This document shows, piece after piece, positions 8,468 to 18,200 of a DNA stretch of 64,000 nucleotides. The DNA comes from JBEKIK01 sp050013075 (GTDB lineage Bacteria > Planctomycetota > Planctomycetia > Pirellulales > Thermoguttaceae), in NCBI GenBank assembly GCA_050013075.1, contig JBEKFZ010000006.1:24640-88639 (forward strand). The letters run 5' to 3'. How positions within the stretch are numbered: the stretch's first letter is position 1; every line of letters begins with the position of its first letter. Below the pieces are notes generated by a model. That model was not told the DNA's origin. It saw only the letters and a list, made by a program, of their open reading frames with translations, and searched no databases. The position numbers and the translations under genes were made by a program.

Positions 8468-9088
8468 CTACTCTCCACTCTCCACTAATTTTGCGGCGGC
8501 TTGGCGGATGGCGGTTTGCACTTCGTCTATCGAAGCGGCGGCATTTATTACCACGATCCCGGGGCGCCGGCCGGCTTCGGTCAGAAAACCCTCGCGAACC
8601 CGGGCGTGGAACGCGGCGCCTTGTTGTTCCATGCGGTCGAGTTGCCGGTTGATGCGTCCGGCGGCCGTCTTTGCGGGCAGGTCCAGGACAATGGTCAAAT
8701 TGGGCATCAATCCGCCGGTAGACACCTGGCCGACCTGCCAAAGGGTTTCCACGTCCAGCCCGCCGCCGTAGCCTTGATAGACTACGTTAGCCAGAAGAAA
8801 ACGATCGCTCACCACGATTTTGCCTTGCTCGAGTGCGGGGCGAATGATTTCCTCGACCAGTTGCGCCCGGGCGGCCATATATAGAAGCATTTCGCTGCGG
8901 CGGTGGATTGCCAGATCGTGCCGATTGAGCAGTATTTCCCGCACGGCATCGCCCAGTTGCGTGCTGCCCGGATCGCGGCAGGCGACCACGTCTCGGCCTT
9001 GCCCGCGCAACCACTGGCAAAACATTTCGGTTTGCGTAGATTTGCCGACCCCGTCGCCGCCGTCGATGGAAAAAAATAGTCCGGGCAT
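8468..9088 (-). CDS. tmk: Thymidylate kinase
   Basis: Phosphorylates dTMP to dTDP. The 206-residue protein is of usual length, with the P-loop GGDGVGKST at 10-18 and the DR motif VSDRFLLANVVYQGYG near 92-107, followed by an Arg-rich lid (KTAAGRINRQLDR). The normal TREPGGT motif reads CRDPGST, a mild change. The last residues, LVESGE, and the stop codon are encoded by a CCACTCTCCACTA-type tract, so the C-terminal tail may have been acquired from the repeat. The start has no Shine-Dalgarno; the leader is another G-poor tract. Confidence 0.93.
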   Translation of the reverse strand: MPGLFFSIDGGDGVGKSTQTEMFCQWLRGQGRDVVACRDPGSTQLGDAVREILLNRHDLAIHRRSEMLLYMAARAQLVEEIIRPALEQGKIVVSDRFLLANVVYQGYGGGLDVETLWQVGQVSTGGLMPNLTIVLDLPAKTAAGRINRQLDRMEQQGAAFHARVREGFLTEAGRRPGIVVINAAASIDEVQTAIRQAAAKLVESGE

Positions 9089-9120
9089 AGTGGTGAGTGT
9101 TAAGTTGTAAGTGTTAAGCG
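9089..9120 (-). promoter_or_regulatory. G-poor tract in front of tmk
   Basis: Read on the minus strand the bases before the ATG are AACTTAACACTCACCACT: no G and no Shine-Dalgarno. A family C palindrome core (9119-9140) lies just upstream. Confidence 0.5.
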
Positions 9121-9140
9121 CGAAACCGCAAGCGGTTTAT
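9119..9140. repeat. Family C palindrome core
   Basis: GCGCGAAACCGCAAGCGGTTTA, a short hairpin AACCGC-AA-GCGGTT. Other copies are at 7856, 32258, 38372 and the tandem array at 23351. Confidence 0.8.
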
Positions 9141-9145
9141 AATCT

Positions 9146-10123
9146 CTAATCTCTCTCCTTATACATGATTGCCATCCTATCGACGCGCTGGGCGATCAGG
9201 CTGCGGAGCTCGGGCGGTTTGATTACTTCGGCCTGATCGCCGTAGCCCAGGATCCACCAGGAAATTTCGTTCAAACCGGAAACGGTGACTTGGAAATCGA
9301 GCGTTCCGTCTTGATTGAAGGTTAATTGTTGTGTTTTATGCCAAGTGACTTCGGCCACGTTTTGCGCGACCATTTTGCTAAAACGGACCGTTACGTCCCA
9401 ATCCGGACCGGGTTCGGGAATCAGATGCCAGGCGTTGCGCAAGAACCGCTCGATGGAAAATCCGCGCGGAATCTGGTAGCGGTCGTCCAAGAGTTCGATT
9501 TCGGCGATCCGGCCGAGGTTGAAGGTCCGCGTGGCCCTGTGCAGCGAGGAGCGGCCCGCCACGTACCAGCTCCGGCGGCTGAAAAACAATTGGTAAGGGT
9601 TGAGCTTGGTGCGGATTTCCTCGCCTTCGTTAAGGCTGCGGTATCGCAGGCGCACGCTCCGCCGCTTGGTTACGGCCTCGATCAATTGATCGTAGACGGG
9701 CCGTTTGCCCTCCAAGGGATTGTTGGGCAAGGGCTGAATGCGCATGGCATTAATCACTTCGCGGAGTTGATCGCGGAGCCGGCCGGGCAGGGCGCTTTCC
9801 AGTTTGACGGCCGCGGCGCGGGCGGGATTGAGAAAAGGCAGTCCGGCGCGGTCGCCCATTTCGTGACAGAGCACGATAAGGGCCAAGGCTTCTTCAGGGG
9901 TGAAATTCGTGGGCGGCAGGTAATTGTTGCCCGCTATGTGGTACTGCTGCTGATCCTCATCGTAACGCAGCGGCACGCCCGAGGAGCGCAACAGGTCTAT
10001 ATCACGAAAGATCGTCCGCCGGCTGACTCCGCATTCCTGCGCCAATCCCTCAATGTGATATCCTTTTCCAGCCTGAAGCAGACTGATTAGATTCAGCAGT
10101 CGGTGGATACGTGCTAGATTCAT
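9146..10123 (-). CDS. WYL-domain transcriptional regulator (YafY-like)
   Basis: A 325-residue regulator. An HTH of the HTH_11/DeoR type occupies about residues 5-55, with recognition segment CGVSRRTIFRDIDLL. The WYL domain follows (SWYVAGRSS near 175, RTFNLGRIAEIELL), then a C-terminal WCX-like part (WDVTVRFS, VSGLNEISWWILGYGDQAEVI). WYL proteins sense small ligands, often nucleotides. I start at the ATG at 10123, where the HTH begins; a longer frame upstream has no domain support. This start overlaps the last 74 bases of the TolC-like lipoprotein gene on the same strand, so the two are probably co-transcribed. Confidence 0.85.
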   Translation of the reverse strand: MNLARIHRLLNLISLLQAGKGYHIEGLAQECGVSRRTIFRDIDLLRSSGVPLRYDEDQQQYHIAGNNYLPPTNFTPEEALALIVLCHEMGDRAGLPFLNPARAAAVKLESALPGRLRDQLREVINAMRIQPLPNNPLEGKRPVYDQLIEAVTKRRSVRLRYRSLNEGEEIRTKLNPYQLFFSRRSWYVAGRSSLHRATRTFNLGRIAEIELLDDRYQIPRGFSIERFLRNAWHLIPEPGPDWDVTVRFSKMVAQNVAEVTWHKTQQLTFNQDGTLDFQVTVSGLNEISWWILGYGDQAEVIKPPELRSLIAQRVDRMAIMYKERD

Positions 10124-12476
10124 AAGCCGAGGGACTCGCAGTTTCCGGCCATTTAATACGTGAACTATTGGAATCGCTGTTTTGGGCGGAATTACCCGCA
10201 GGCTCGACAAAAACTTCCTGGTACCCGGCCTGTTGGACCGCCGGCTTAGTCGCGCTTTTCCAGCCGGAGGCGGCAATCGCGGCATCCGGCGTTACTTTTA
10301 TGGTGGTTGATTTTTTCACCTGCGTCTTGCCCGCCGCCGCCCCGGTCCCGGCCTCGGGCAGAAGCTTTGGTTCTTCAGGCATGGCCGGAGTCGGCTGGGC
10401 CGGTTGATAACCGGGGTCGACCGGTTGCGGTTCAGGCGTGGGCACCAGTTCGGGCCGGGGCGTATTGCCCGGCTTGGAGTCTTGCTCGTTTTGGGCGGCC
10501 TCGCCGGAAAATCCGGTCGAGCCGTCGGCATGTTGTTCGTACGGCCCGCGGCTGACGACCTTCGGCTGGGTAAATCCGTAGTCCATGTAAGTCGAGGCGC
10601 CGCGGGAGCGTGCCCGGCGCCGGGCGTCAAAGTACGCCTTGCCCGGCCAGGGACCTTCAGCCAAATATACGCCATTGTACTCTAAAAGCGAACCCTTGCG
10701 ATAGTGAACCTGCATGATGGCTTTGTTGTAATTTATGACCGAGCGGTAGTAATCGCTTTCGGCCTGGGCCAGGCGTTGCTGCGAAGAAAGCAACACGTCG
10801 AAGGTAATGGTGCCGGTTTCGTAGGCCGCGGCCACGGCCTCGACCTGCCGTTGGGCGGCTATGCGGCGGTTGAAATTGGTCTGGCTGAGGACCTCGGCGG
10901 CCTCCATGTCGCGGATGGCAAAGGCCAACTGATGCGAGAGTTCCAATTCGGCCTCCTGCAATTTTGCGCGTTCCTTGGCTATCTGCAATTGGGCGTTGCG
11001 GACCCCGGACATCTCGCGGCGGAAACCGATGGGCATGCTGAATTGGAAACCCAATTCCCATGATTGCATATTGCCGTCGGTCAACGATTGGAAGGCGTTC
11101 GGCTCGGGATCGGTGCTGAATATATCGCCCGTGCCGCCGGAAGATTGGATCAATTTATTGCCAAAACCAGTCCAGGTATACTTGCCCACCGCGTCGAGCT
11201 GGGGGAGGAGGAAATTTTTTGCGGCGATCAATTCCAACTCGCGCCGTTTGACCACCCATTTTTGCTGGCGAAGTTCCACGCTACGGGCCAGGGCTTCGCA
11301 TTGGGCGTCGGCCCAGTCGAACGATACCTTGGCCGTGGTGGGCTCGTCGATGGGGCGAATCAGCCTGCCGTCGGTAGCCGCCAGTCCCATCAGGTACCGC
11401 AGTTTGGCCTCGGTGTCGTACAATGAGCTAAGCGATTGTTCCACGGAGGTGCGGAATAGGAAGTAATTTTCGCGGGCTTGGGCTTCGATTTCAGCCTCGC
11501 CGCCTTTTGCGCCCAGTTTGGACAAAGTGTAAACTCTTCGCCAGGTCGTCAATGCGCTCTCGCGCCCGGCGACAACCGCATTGAGCGAGCGATAGTTGAA
11601 GTACAATTCCCAATAGGTCGTTTCCACGTCGGCCACCAGGTTGCGGACCGAGGCCTCGAAATCGGCCAGGGCGATGTCGGTGTTGATCCGCGCGAGCATC
11701 ACACCGTTGTACAAGCCGGGCTGAGCGCCGGGACCGGCAATGCGGTTGAACTGTACGCCGGCGCCGCGCAGCAAAGGCTGCCGCATTTCGGCCTGTATAT
11801 TGGTGGTCCAATTAGCGGGAACGTGCGCAAATCCTGGATATACGTCATAATAAACATCTTGTTTTGCGTAAGAAGTGATATTGCGCAATGAAAATGTTCC
11901 GCCCGTGACATTCGTCTTTTGCAATTGGGCCTGGAACGAGTTTGTGTCTTGCATTGTCTCCATGGTAACGGAGTTTACGCCTGGGAAAAAGGTAATCGAC
12001 GGGTTATCGGACTTGGCCCAGACCGAGCTGAGGCTGAACTGGGTGTCGAAGGCCGAAAGCGCGGCTTCCACGCCGCTGCGGGCATTGCTTTCGGCAAGGG
12101 CCGGATCGTAAATCGAGGGAACTGCATCTCTATTGCGGGCAATAAAGTCCGGGGGCCCTTGCACTTGTCCGCCTATGCTGCGCATTATCTTGTTGTTGGT
12201 AAGGGCATTGCGAATGGCATCCTCGAGTTTCAGGTCCCAAACCGCCGTGGGCTGATTGTTTTGCAGCGAGAACGGCCGAATGGCTCCTTGTACATCGTCA
12301 AGAGTGCAAGAGTCCACGTCAGGATATTCGATTTCAGTGGCCATCCCCTTATAGTGGGAAAGGTCCTTATCCTCGTGGAAATAAAAGGGCTGCTGCGGCT
12401 GACATCCTGCTAAAACAATAAAGCAGGCCGCAATCACGGCGATAAGTAGGGGGGACTGCCGACTCATGGTTCGCAT
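10050..12476 (-). CDS. TolC-family outer-membrane lipoprotein with long Pro-rich tail
   Basis: An 808-residue protein. The signal peptide ends in the lipobox LAGC (about residues 22-25), so it is probably a lipoprotein. The body shows the paired long amphipathic helices of TolC/OEP proteins, for example ADFEASVRNLVADVETTYWELYFNYRS and its counterpart ELSHQLAFAIRDMEAAEVL, followed by AAYETGTITFDVLLSSQQRLAQAE. TolC proteins form the outer-membrane channel of efflux or type I secretion. Unusual are the N-terminal 100 residues before the barrel part and a tail of about 150 residues rich in Pro, Gln and Ser. No inner-membrane pump gene is adjacent. Confidence 0.85.
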   Translation of the reverse strand: MRTMSRQSPLLIAVIAACFIVLAGCQPQQPFYFHEDKDLSHYKGMATEIEYPDVDSCTLDDVQGAIRPFSLQNNQPTAVWDLKLEDAIRNALTNNKIMRSIGGQVQGPPDFIARNRDAVPSIYDPALAESNARSGVEAALSAFDTQFSLSSVWAKSDNPSITFFPGVNSVTMETMQDTNSFQAQLQKTNVTGGTFSLRNITSYAKQDVYYDVYPGFAHVPANWTTNIQAEMRQPLLRGAGVQFNRIAGPGAQPGLYNGVMLARINTDIALADFEASVRNLVADVETTYWELYFNYRSLNAVVAGRESALTTWRRVYTLSKLGAKGGEAEIEAQARENYFLFRTSVEQSLSSLYDTEAKLRYLMGLAATDGRLIRPIDEPTTAKVSFDWADAQCEALARSVELRQQKWVVKRRELELIAAKNFLLPQLDAVGKYTWTGFGNKLIQSSGGTGDIFSTDPEPNAFQSLTDGNMQSWELGFQFSMPIGFRREMSGVRNAQLQIAKERAKLQEAELELSHQLAFAIRDMEAAEVLSQTNFNRRIAAQRQVEAVAAAYETGTITFDVLLSSQQRLAQAESDYYRSVINYNKAIMQVHYRKGSLLEYNGVYLAEGPWPGKAYFDARRRARSRGASTYMDYGFTQPKVVSRGPYEQHADGSTGFSGEAAQNEQDSKPGNTPRPELVPTPEPQPVDPGYQPAQPTPAMPEEPKLLPEAGTGAAAGKTQVKKSTTIKVTPDAAIAASGWKSATKPAVQQAGYQEVFVEPAGNSAQNSDSNSSRIKWPETASPSAYESSTYPPTAESNQSASGWKRISH

Positions 12477-13271
12477 TCCTATTCGGTTTGCTTATCTCGT
12501 TGGTTTGGCAGTTTAACTGCCAAACTAACAAGAGACTTAAATATAAACGTTCCATTTTTCCCCCCTGGCCGTCTCCGTCGGAGGTGGCGCAGGTATGCGC
12601 GTGACCCCAGACGGAGAAATCGGCAAACTTGATATCGGCAGCCTAATCAATAAACTTTGACACTTCTTTGTGACCGGCAATCATAACGCGGATTTTTTAT
12701 ACTTTACACATTGCGTATCTTGCCAATCTTAGCCAAAATAAAAGCCAAAGCCTGGAAACTTGAGACTGGAGGCAGCGTGAGGCGGGGCAAGATGTGGAAA
12801 CCGCAGCACGGTGGAACTATCGATACACTGGCAGACGAGAGGACTGGTAATAGTCCGGATTATTTATATCCCAGGATTTTTAACGCAAAGTGTGAAACAC
12901 CAGCCCGAAGCGCAAGCGAGGGTAACCTGTTTGCCATCCCTCGCTTGCGCTTCGGGCTAGTGTAAATTCATGAATAATCCGAGATAGGCAGGTCTCCCCA
13001 TATTATTCATTTTGACTGACGGGCTTATTTAGATACCCATCATTGGGGGTTGTTATCACCATGCAATGGATTTCTAATGAAATAGAAGTTTTTTCAATGT
13101 GCCATTTTTCCCTCTTTACCACAACTTGGTGTTTTTTGCATGGATATACGATATATATAAAAATGGCGGCGCATAATGCCGGTTCCGGTGTTTAATATTA
13201 GCTGTATGTTTAATTGAGAGCAAAACCTTGGGAACGCCATATCCCAACGAGGATTCGTAGGAGTAGAGATA
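12477..13271. other. Repeat-bearing intergenic region, no gene supported
   Basis: Holds a small inverted repeat TTTGGCAGTTTAACTGCCAAA (about 12505-12525), a hairpin whose outer words are CTCCGTC and GACGGAG (12571-12619), and the large palindrome at 12898-12962. An 84-codon frame at 12711-12965 runs through that palindrome and has no coding features. The last 190 bases before 13272 are AT-rich and presumably hold the promoter of the BON gene, but I see no clear -35/-10 pair. Confidence 0.6.
12898..12962. repeat. Long palindrome with ~24-bp arms
   Basis: Arms read CAGCCCGAAGCGCAAGCGAG plus GG, and the complement 15 bases later (12938-12962), with one or two mismatches. It stands in the middle of a gene-free region with no T-run, so it is a dispersed repeat rather than a terminator. 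Confidence 0.85.
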
Positions 13272-14054
13272 ATGAAATTCAAATCCATAGCCCTTTTATC
13301 GATTCTTTTGGCCGGATACGGGTTGGAAGCCTGGGGGCAGATACAAGCGGGTTCGAATGGAAGTTTTAGCTCGACCAATAAATCAGGCTCGTCGTATGGT
13401 TCGAGTTTCACCGGAACAAGTTCTTCAACGGGCGGCATGAGCGGCATGAGTGGCATGAGTGGCATGAGCGGCATGAGTGGCATGAGTGGCTTGAGTGGCA
13501 TGAGCGGCTTAAATAACTCAAGTACTCTGGGCAGCAGTTTTGGAACCAATTCCAACAATTCATCGACGCAGTTTATCGGCGCAAACACCGGGAACTCATT
13601 CATAGGCGCCAACCAAACCGGTCAAACCACGGGCATGGGAGCGAATTCCTTTAATTCCTCCAGGTCAGGGCAGTACGGATCTTCGGGGCAGTACGGATCA
13701 AACAACTCCAATCGTACGGGCCAGCAGTACAATCAAAGCGGATACGGCAATCAGTATGGCAGCACTCAGTCCCAACTGCCCGTCGTCAGGCGCGCGAATT
13801 TCGAATATGACAAGCGATCCGGCGGCAGCGTCAGTTCTGAGTTGACCAGTTGTCTACAGAAGGCTGTTGGAAGCCGTTCGAATTCGCGGATTGAGGCGTC
13901 GTTTCAGGGAAAGACGTTGGTCTTGAAGGGCGTGGTTGCCACTGACCGGGATCGCGATATGGCTGCATTGGTTGCGCGTTTGGAGCCGGGAGTCGACCGG
14001 GTGCAAAACGACTTGGTTGTAAAACCGGCTGGGCAAACCGATTCGAAGAAGTAG
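13272..14054 (+). CDS. Secreted protein with GMS repeats and C-terminal BON domain
   Basis: A 260-residue protein. A signal peptide is at 1-22 (cleavage likely near AWGQ). Next comes a low-complexity Ser/Asn/Gln/Gly region with seven or eight tandem Gly-Met-Ser units at about 54-77, encoded by a nine-base repeat (13436-13509), then Tyr/Gly/Asn-rich sequence. The last 70 residues form a BON domain (SRIEASFQGKTLVLKGVVAT ... VDRVQNDLVV), which binds phospholipid or protein partners in the envelope. The start follows GTAGGAGTAG. The last 224 bases overlap the antisense lipoprotein gene. Neighbours are secretin and TolC-like genes, suggesting an outer-envelope role. Confidence 0.8.
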   Translation: MKFKSIALLSILLAGYGLEAWGQIQAGSNGSFSSTNKSGSSYGSSFTGTSSSTGGMSGMSGMSGMSGMSGMSGLSGMSGLNNSSTLGSSFGTNSNNSSTQFIGANTGNSFIGANQTGQTTGMGANSFNSSRSGQYGSSGQYGSNNSNRTGQQYNQSGYGNQYGSTQSQLPVVRRANFEYDKRSGGSVSSELTSCLQKAVGSRSNSRIEASFQGKTLVLKGVVATDRDRDMAALVARLEPGVDRVQNDLVVKPAGQTDSKK

Positions 14055-15003
14055 TTCCGGTATTGACTGCCGCGGTTTCCGGATATTGGGCCGGCGGATT
14101 CTGTTCCACCATTTGGCCCGCTGCATTTATTACTCCGGTTCTGGTGGCGTACTTTGGATTGACCGGCGGCATGGCCGTTGTCGGGATGCTTGTTACGAGG
14201 TTTGCCGCATTTCCCGTCAGCATCGATTTTCTCAGGCTGCTTTGCGGCGGAAGTTTTATGGTTGCGGCTTCGATGTTGCGCGAATTATCGACGGTGTTTT
14301 GCCCGCCGTCCTGAATTCTAGAATCTTGCCCGCCGTCCTGGATTCTAGAATCCACCGGCGGCAGCGGCGTCACGTAGGAAGCCGCCTGTACGGAAGAGTT
14401 TTTCGCGGAGGGGTATTGCGCGGGCGCTATTTGCGTCGCGGCCGCCGGCAAAAGGCCGCTTTTGGAATATTTCACCATCGCCTGGGTTTGGCCGGGCAGT
14501 ATTTGTTTCGTCTGCTCGCTCACCACGACGCTGCCTTTTTCCGGAGTGAAGCGGGCAATCAGGCTGATTTCTTTTTGCGGTCCGCCCACCTCGTCCCACG
14601 GTATCCACACGCTGTAGGAATGGCCCAATTTCGACTTGCTGTAATGCGACGGCAGTTGATCCTTGGTGAAGACGTATTTGCGGTCGGGCTTCACGTTGTT
14701 CGGATCGCGGTTGGTTTCATCAAAAACATAAACGGTCAGCGTGCCGTCGACTTTTATGGCCTCGGGTTTTTCGCCTTCATAAAATATCAGCCGGCCGCCA
14801 AACCCCCGCAGGGGAATCTGGTTGGGCTGATACAAGACGGTATCGGTCCACGAGGTGATGATCCTGGTAGGCGTTCCCGGCGGGTCTTCGGCGGTAAACG
14901 GCCATATATTCGGCTTCGATATTTTCAACGGCGCGCACCCGGCGGTCAGCACCAACACAATGACCGTGAAAATCGCTGATTTCAAGGAGTATAATCGCGA
15001 CAT
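13831..15003 (-). CDS. Lipoprotein of unknown function, with repeat-derived segment
   Basis: A 390-residue protein with a signal peptide ending in the lipobox LTAGC near residue 23. The conserved-looking part (30-180) contains ITSWTDTVLYQPNQIPLRGFGGRLIFY and YSVWIPWDEVGG; I recognise it as a planctomycete lipoprotein type but not by function. After residue 180 it is low complexity. Residues near 217-235 contain two copies of a nine-residue unit (DSRIQDGGQ) from a 27-bp DNA repeat. The last 75 codons lie antisense to the BON domain of the neighbouring gene. It is 229 bp downstream of the secretin gene on the same strand. Confidence 0.7.
   Translation of the reverse strand: MSRLYSLKSAIFTVIVLVLTAGCAPLKISKPNIWPFTAEDPPGTPTRIITSWTDTVLYQPNQIPLRGFGGRLIFYEGEKPEAIKVDGTLTVYVFDETNRDPNNVKPDRKYVFTKDQLPSHYSKSKLGHSYSVWIPWDEVGGPQKEISLIARFTPEKGSVVVSEQTKQILPGQTQAMVKYSKSGLLPAAATQIAPAQYPSAKNSSVQAASYVTPLPPVDSRIQDGGQDSRIQDGGQNTVDNSRNIEAATIKLPPQSSLRKSMLTGNAANLVTSIPTTAMPPVNPKYATRTGVINAAGQMVEQNPPAQYPETAAVNTGTTSSNRFAQPVLQPSRFAPGRLPAPNAQPMQPYRDPGQWQPRPSRPTSFPETTPQSANSNGFQQPSVDNWSTQN
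14301..14354. repeat. 27-bp tandem duplication inside the lipoprotein gene
   Basis: Two copies of a 27-base unit that begins GCCCGCCGTCCTG and contains the palindrome ATTCTAGAAT. Copy 2 starts exactly 27 bases after copy 1, keeping the frame (nine residues each). Confidence 0.85.
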
Positions 15004-15087
15004 TCGATTTTCTCTCCTGTTAATAACATGATTTTGCTATGGGATAATGGTTCAAAAATTATCGCTTGCCCGACACAAGTTTCCGAG

Positions 15088-15216
15088 CTATTGCCAATCA
15101 GGTAAACAATGTCGCATTTTCCCATCAGAGCCGGGCCGTGTCGGCCCGGAAATACCGGGGCGACACGCCCCGGCTCTGATTTATTTTCCACGACATTATT
15201 TATATGACATTCAACG
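15088..15216 (-). repeat. Modular palindrome family B copy 3
   Basis: Core 15125-15179 with outer arms from CTATTGCCAATCAGG to ATGACATTCAACG. It lies 17 bp after the stop of the secretin gene (minus strand), with the same orientation relative to it as the other copies. It separates the secretin from the lipoprotein gene. Confidence 0.85.
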
Positions 15217-15232
15217 AACATCGTTACTTTTT

Positions 15233-18200
15233 CTATCGATAATACTGCTGTGTCGCTGGATAGCTTGGCGGGGCATCGTATGTAGTAGGCGTCACGGCAT
15301 TGGAATTGTTGGGATAAGGCTGATACGGGTTTGCCGCGCCGGATTGGGGCGCAGAGCGCTCGTAGGTTGCCGGTTGAACGGCCGGCGGCGTCGCGGCCGA
15401 TTGCGACGGTCGAAATTGGCCGTTGATTTTGCGATAAGCCGCCACGTCGGCGGGCATGAAAGACTTCTTGGGCGTCATGGCGCCGGTGTCGGGCTGTGGA
15501 ATGCGCGGCGGTTCGGACGGCGCGCCCGACGAACCTGACGGAGCGGCATTATTATCCTGACCATTCACGGGGGACGGCGTGGGAATTGCTTCGATGGCCG
15601 AGGGCTTTTCCTCGACCGCGGAAGGTTTCTCGCCCCGCGGATTTAGATCCGGATAAATCACCTCGGTATCCTTGACCGACCAATCGCCGTCGCGCGGGCA
15701 CAAACTACTTATGCCGGTTATGGCGACCACGTCGCCCAGGCACCAGTTCATCCGCGCCGCCTCGAGTTTCTTGATCTCATCGGCCTCCGCGATGGTGCGC
15801 ACGACGTGTGGCGTCATGATAATCAGCAACTCCTCGCGTTTGTTAACCACGCCGTCATAGCGGAACAATCGTCCAATCACGGGCAAGTCGCCCACCCAAG
15901 GCACTTTGCGGTGAAAGTCGGTTTTATCTTTCGTTATCAATCCGCCCAGGATCACGGTCTGGCCGTCCTGCGCGCTTATGGTGGTTTGGACCCGGGTGAT
16001 GGGAATTTGCGGCTCGCGGATGAGCTGTCCGTTTACCGAGGTGACCGGAGTGCCTTCCGACTCGGGGCCCAGGTTCGATTTTTCCGCTTGCATGTACATG
16101 GCGACGACGTTGTCGGGGCTGATCCGCGGGGTAACCTGCACGATTAGACCGACCTGCGTCGGGGTTACCGTATTTGTCTGGCCGACGGTGTTGCTCGAGG
16201 ATCCGGTTATCATTCCCACCGTTGCCCCGATCTGGATATAAGCCTCTTGATTATCCATGGTCATCAATTGCGGCCGGCTGAGCACTTCCACGCGTTGATT
16301 TACTTTCAACGCCCGCAGCAAAACGCTCACGCTCTCGCTGGAGGCTGAAAACACGAACCCGCCGTAGCCCAAATCGGAGTTGGTCCGGTTCAGTCCGAAA
16401 TTTGAAATCCCTTGCGAGCCGACCTGGTTATAGTTGGTGGTGTTGGGGTTGTTGCCCAAAGATTGATTATTGAAGGCTATACCGGGCACGTTCGTGCTGC
16501 CGGTGGTGGCCGACGTGATTGCGGAGCTGCGGTCGAACAAAAGTCCGTCTTGAAGGCCCAACTCGATGCCGAATTCCTCGTTGTCCGTCAGCGTCACCTG
16601 TGCTATGAGCACCTGGATCATCACCATCGGCGGGCGTTCGTCGAGTTTATCGATTATATCCTTGATCTCCTTAAAATATCGCGGCGTGGCGCTGACGATC
16701 AGGCTGTTGCTGTTGTTCTCGGGCACCACGATCACTTCCTGTTCGATCTGAGCGAATGGGGTGATTCCGCTCGTTATGCCGGTTTCCATGGACCTGATGT
16801 TGGTGAGAAATTGGTTGATTGCCGAGCTGACGGTGACGGCGGGGGAGTTTTTCAGGCGGAAGACGTGGTTTTCCCGTTCGCGCACGTCGGTCCCGTCCAG
16901 GCGCAGGATGATCGCGTAGATGGTGTTTAAATCGCCCTTGCTGCCGGAGGCGATGATGCTGTTGGTTCGCGTATCCACGGCCAAACGGACGGGTATCATT
17001 GCGCCTTCGCCTTCCAAGGCCACCGATGACAGGCCGCCGGTGCTGCCGGCGCCCATGTATGCAGTGGTGCCGGTCGTGCCCGTGCCCCGGGTGCTGAAAA
17101 GATTCTGCAACATCGTCTGCAAATTCGTGGCGTCGCCGTTTTTGATGGTGAAGACCTTGATCTCGGCTTCGGTCAAGGGCAGGTTATCCAGTTCGTGGAT
17201 CAATGCTTCCAGCAGTTCGATGCTTTCGGCCGGAGCGGATACGATAATCGAGTTGGCCTGGCTGTCGGCGGTGATGCTCACGTCGCTTAATATGCCCGAT
17301 TCCAGCATCTTGTGCCCTTTGGCGTCGACCGTGAGAAAGCGAAGCACCGCCGAACGCTGTTCGGAACTGGAGGCGCCGGCACGGGCGGCGGTCCCGGCCG
17401 TCGCGCCGGCCGCCGCGCCGGTCGCGGGCCGCTGCTGGGCGGTCGTGGTGGTCGATGTTTGTCCGCTGATGGCGGATTGAATGATCGAGGACAGGTCCGA
17501 GGCCATCGAATGTTCCAGCGGTATTACCCGCAGCACGTTCACCGCCGCGCTGGTCGGCGTATCCAGGCGGGCGATCAATTCGGAGACCTCGGCCATGTCG
17601 CGCGGGCTGGCCTGCACTATCAAGGAGTTGGAGCGGGTGTCCTCCGAAACGATCACTTTGGTGCCCAATCCGGTGCGATTGTTAGTGATATAAAAATCGT
17701 TTAGCATGTTGTACGCTGAAGAAGACGACAAGTGCTTCAACCGAAACACGTGAAATTGCGATTCCGGGGCGATCGGCTGATCCAACTTCCGCACCAGGTC
17801 CGCGGCAGTTTTCACGTTCTCTTTCCGCCCCACGATCAACACGGCGTTGGGCTTTACCAGGGCCGTTATGCTCACGCTTCCCTGGCGCAGATAATACACG
17901 TCTTCATAAATCGGCGTGATCAAAGTGGCCAGGGCCTGGCAATCGATGTACTTCAATTTGTAGACTTCCACGGCCGGTTCGGTTTTGGCGCTGAGTTGCT
18001 CGATCTGTTGGATGACTTTCACTACTTGTTCCACGTCTTTGCGATGGCCGCGGATAATCAGGCCTTCCAGTCCTTCCAACATTTCCACCTGAACCGGTCC
18101 GATCTGACCGATCTCCATAGCCGCTTTTTCCGCCGATGATTCGCCCGGGGCCGGAACCGCCTCCGTCGCGTTTTGATCCGCGTTTTCCCTGGAACCGGCT

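Noticed and set aside
12656..12690. TTGACA-like promoter on the plus strand
   Set aside because: A TTGACA is followed by only ATCATA at the right distance and the next plus-strand gene is about 600 bp away.
12711..12965. 84-codon plus-strand frame
   Set aside because: Ends inside a 24-bp-arm palindrome and shows no protein-like composition or start signal.
13094..13612. Minus-strand frame with (LMP)n repeats
   Set aside because: It is the antisense reading of the GMS repeat in the BON protein, which has signal peptide, ribosome binding site and conserved domain.
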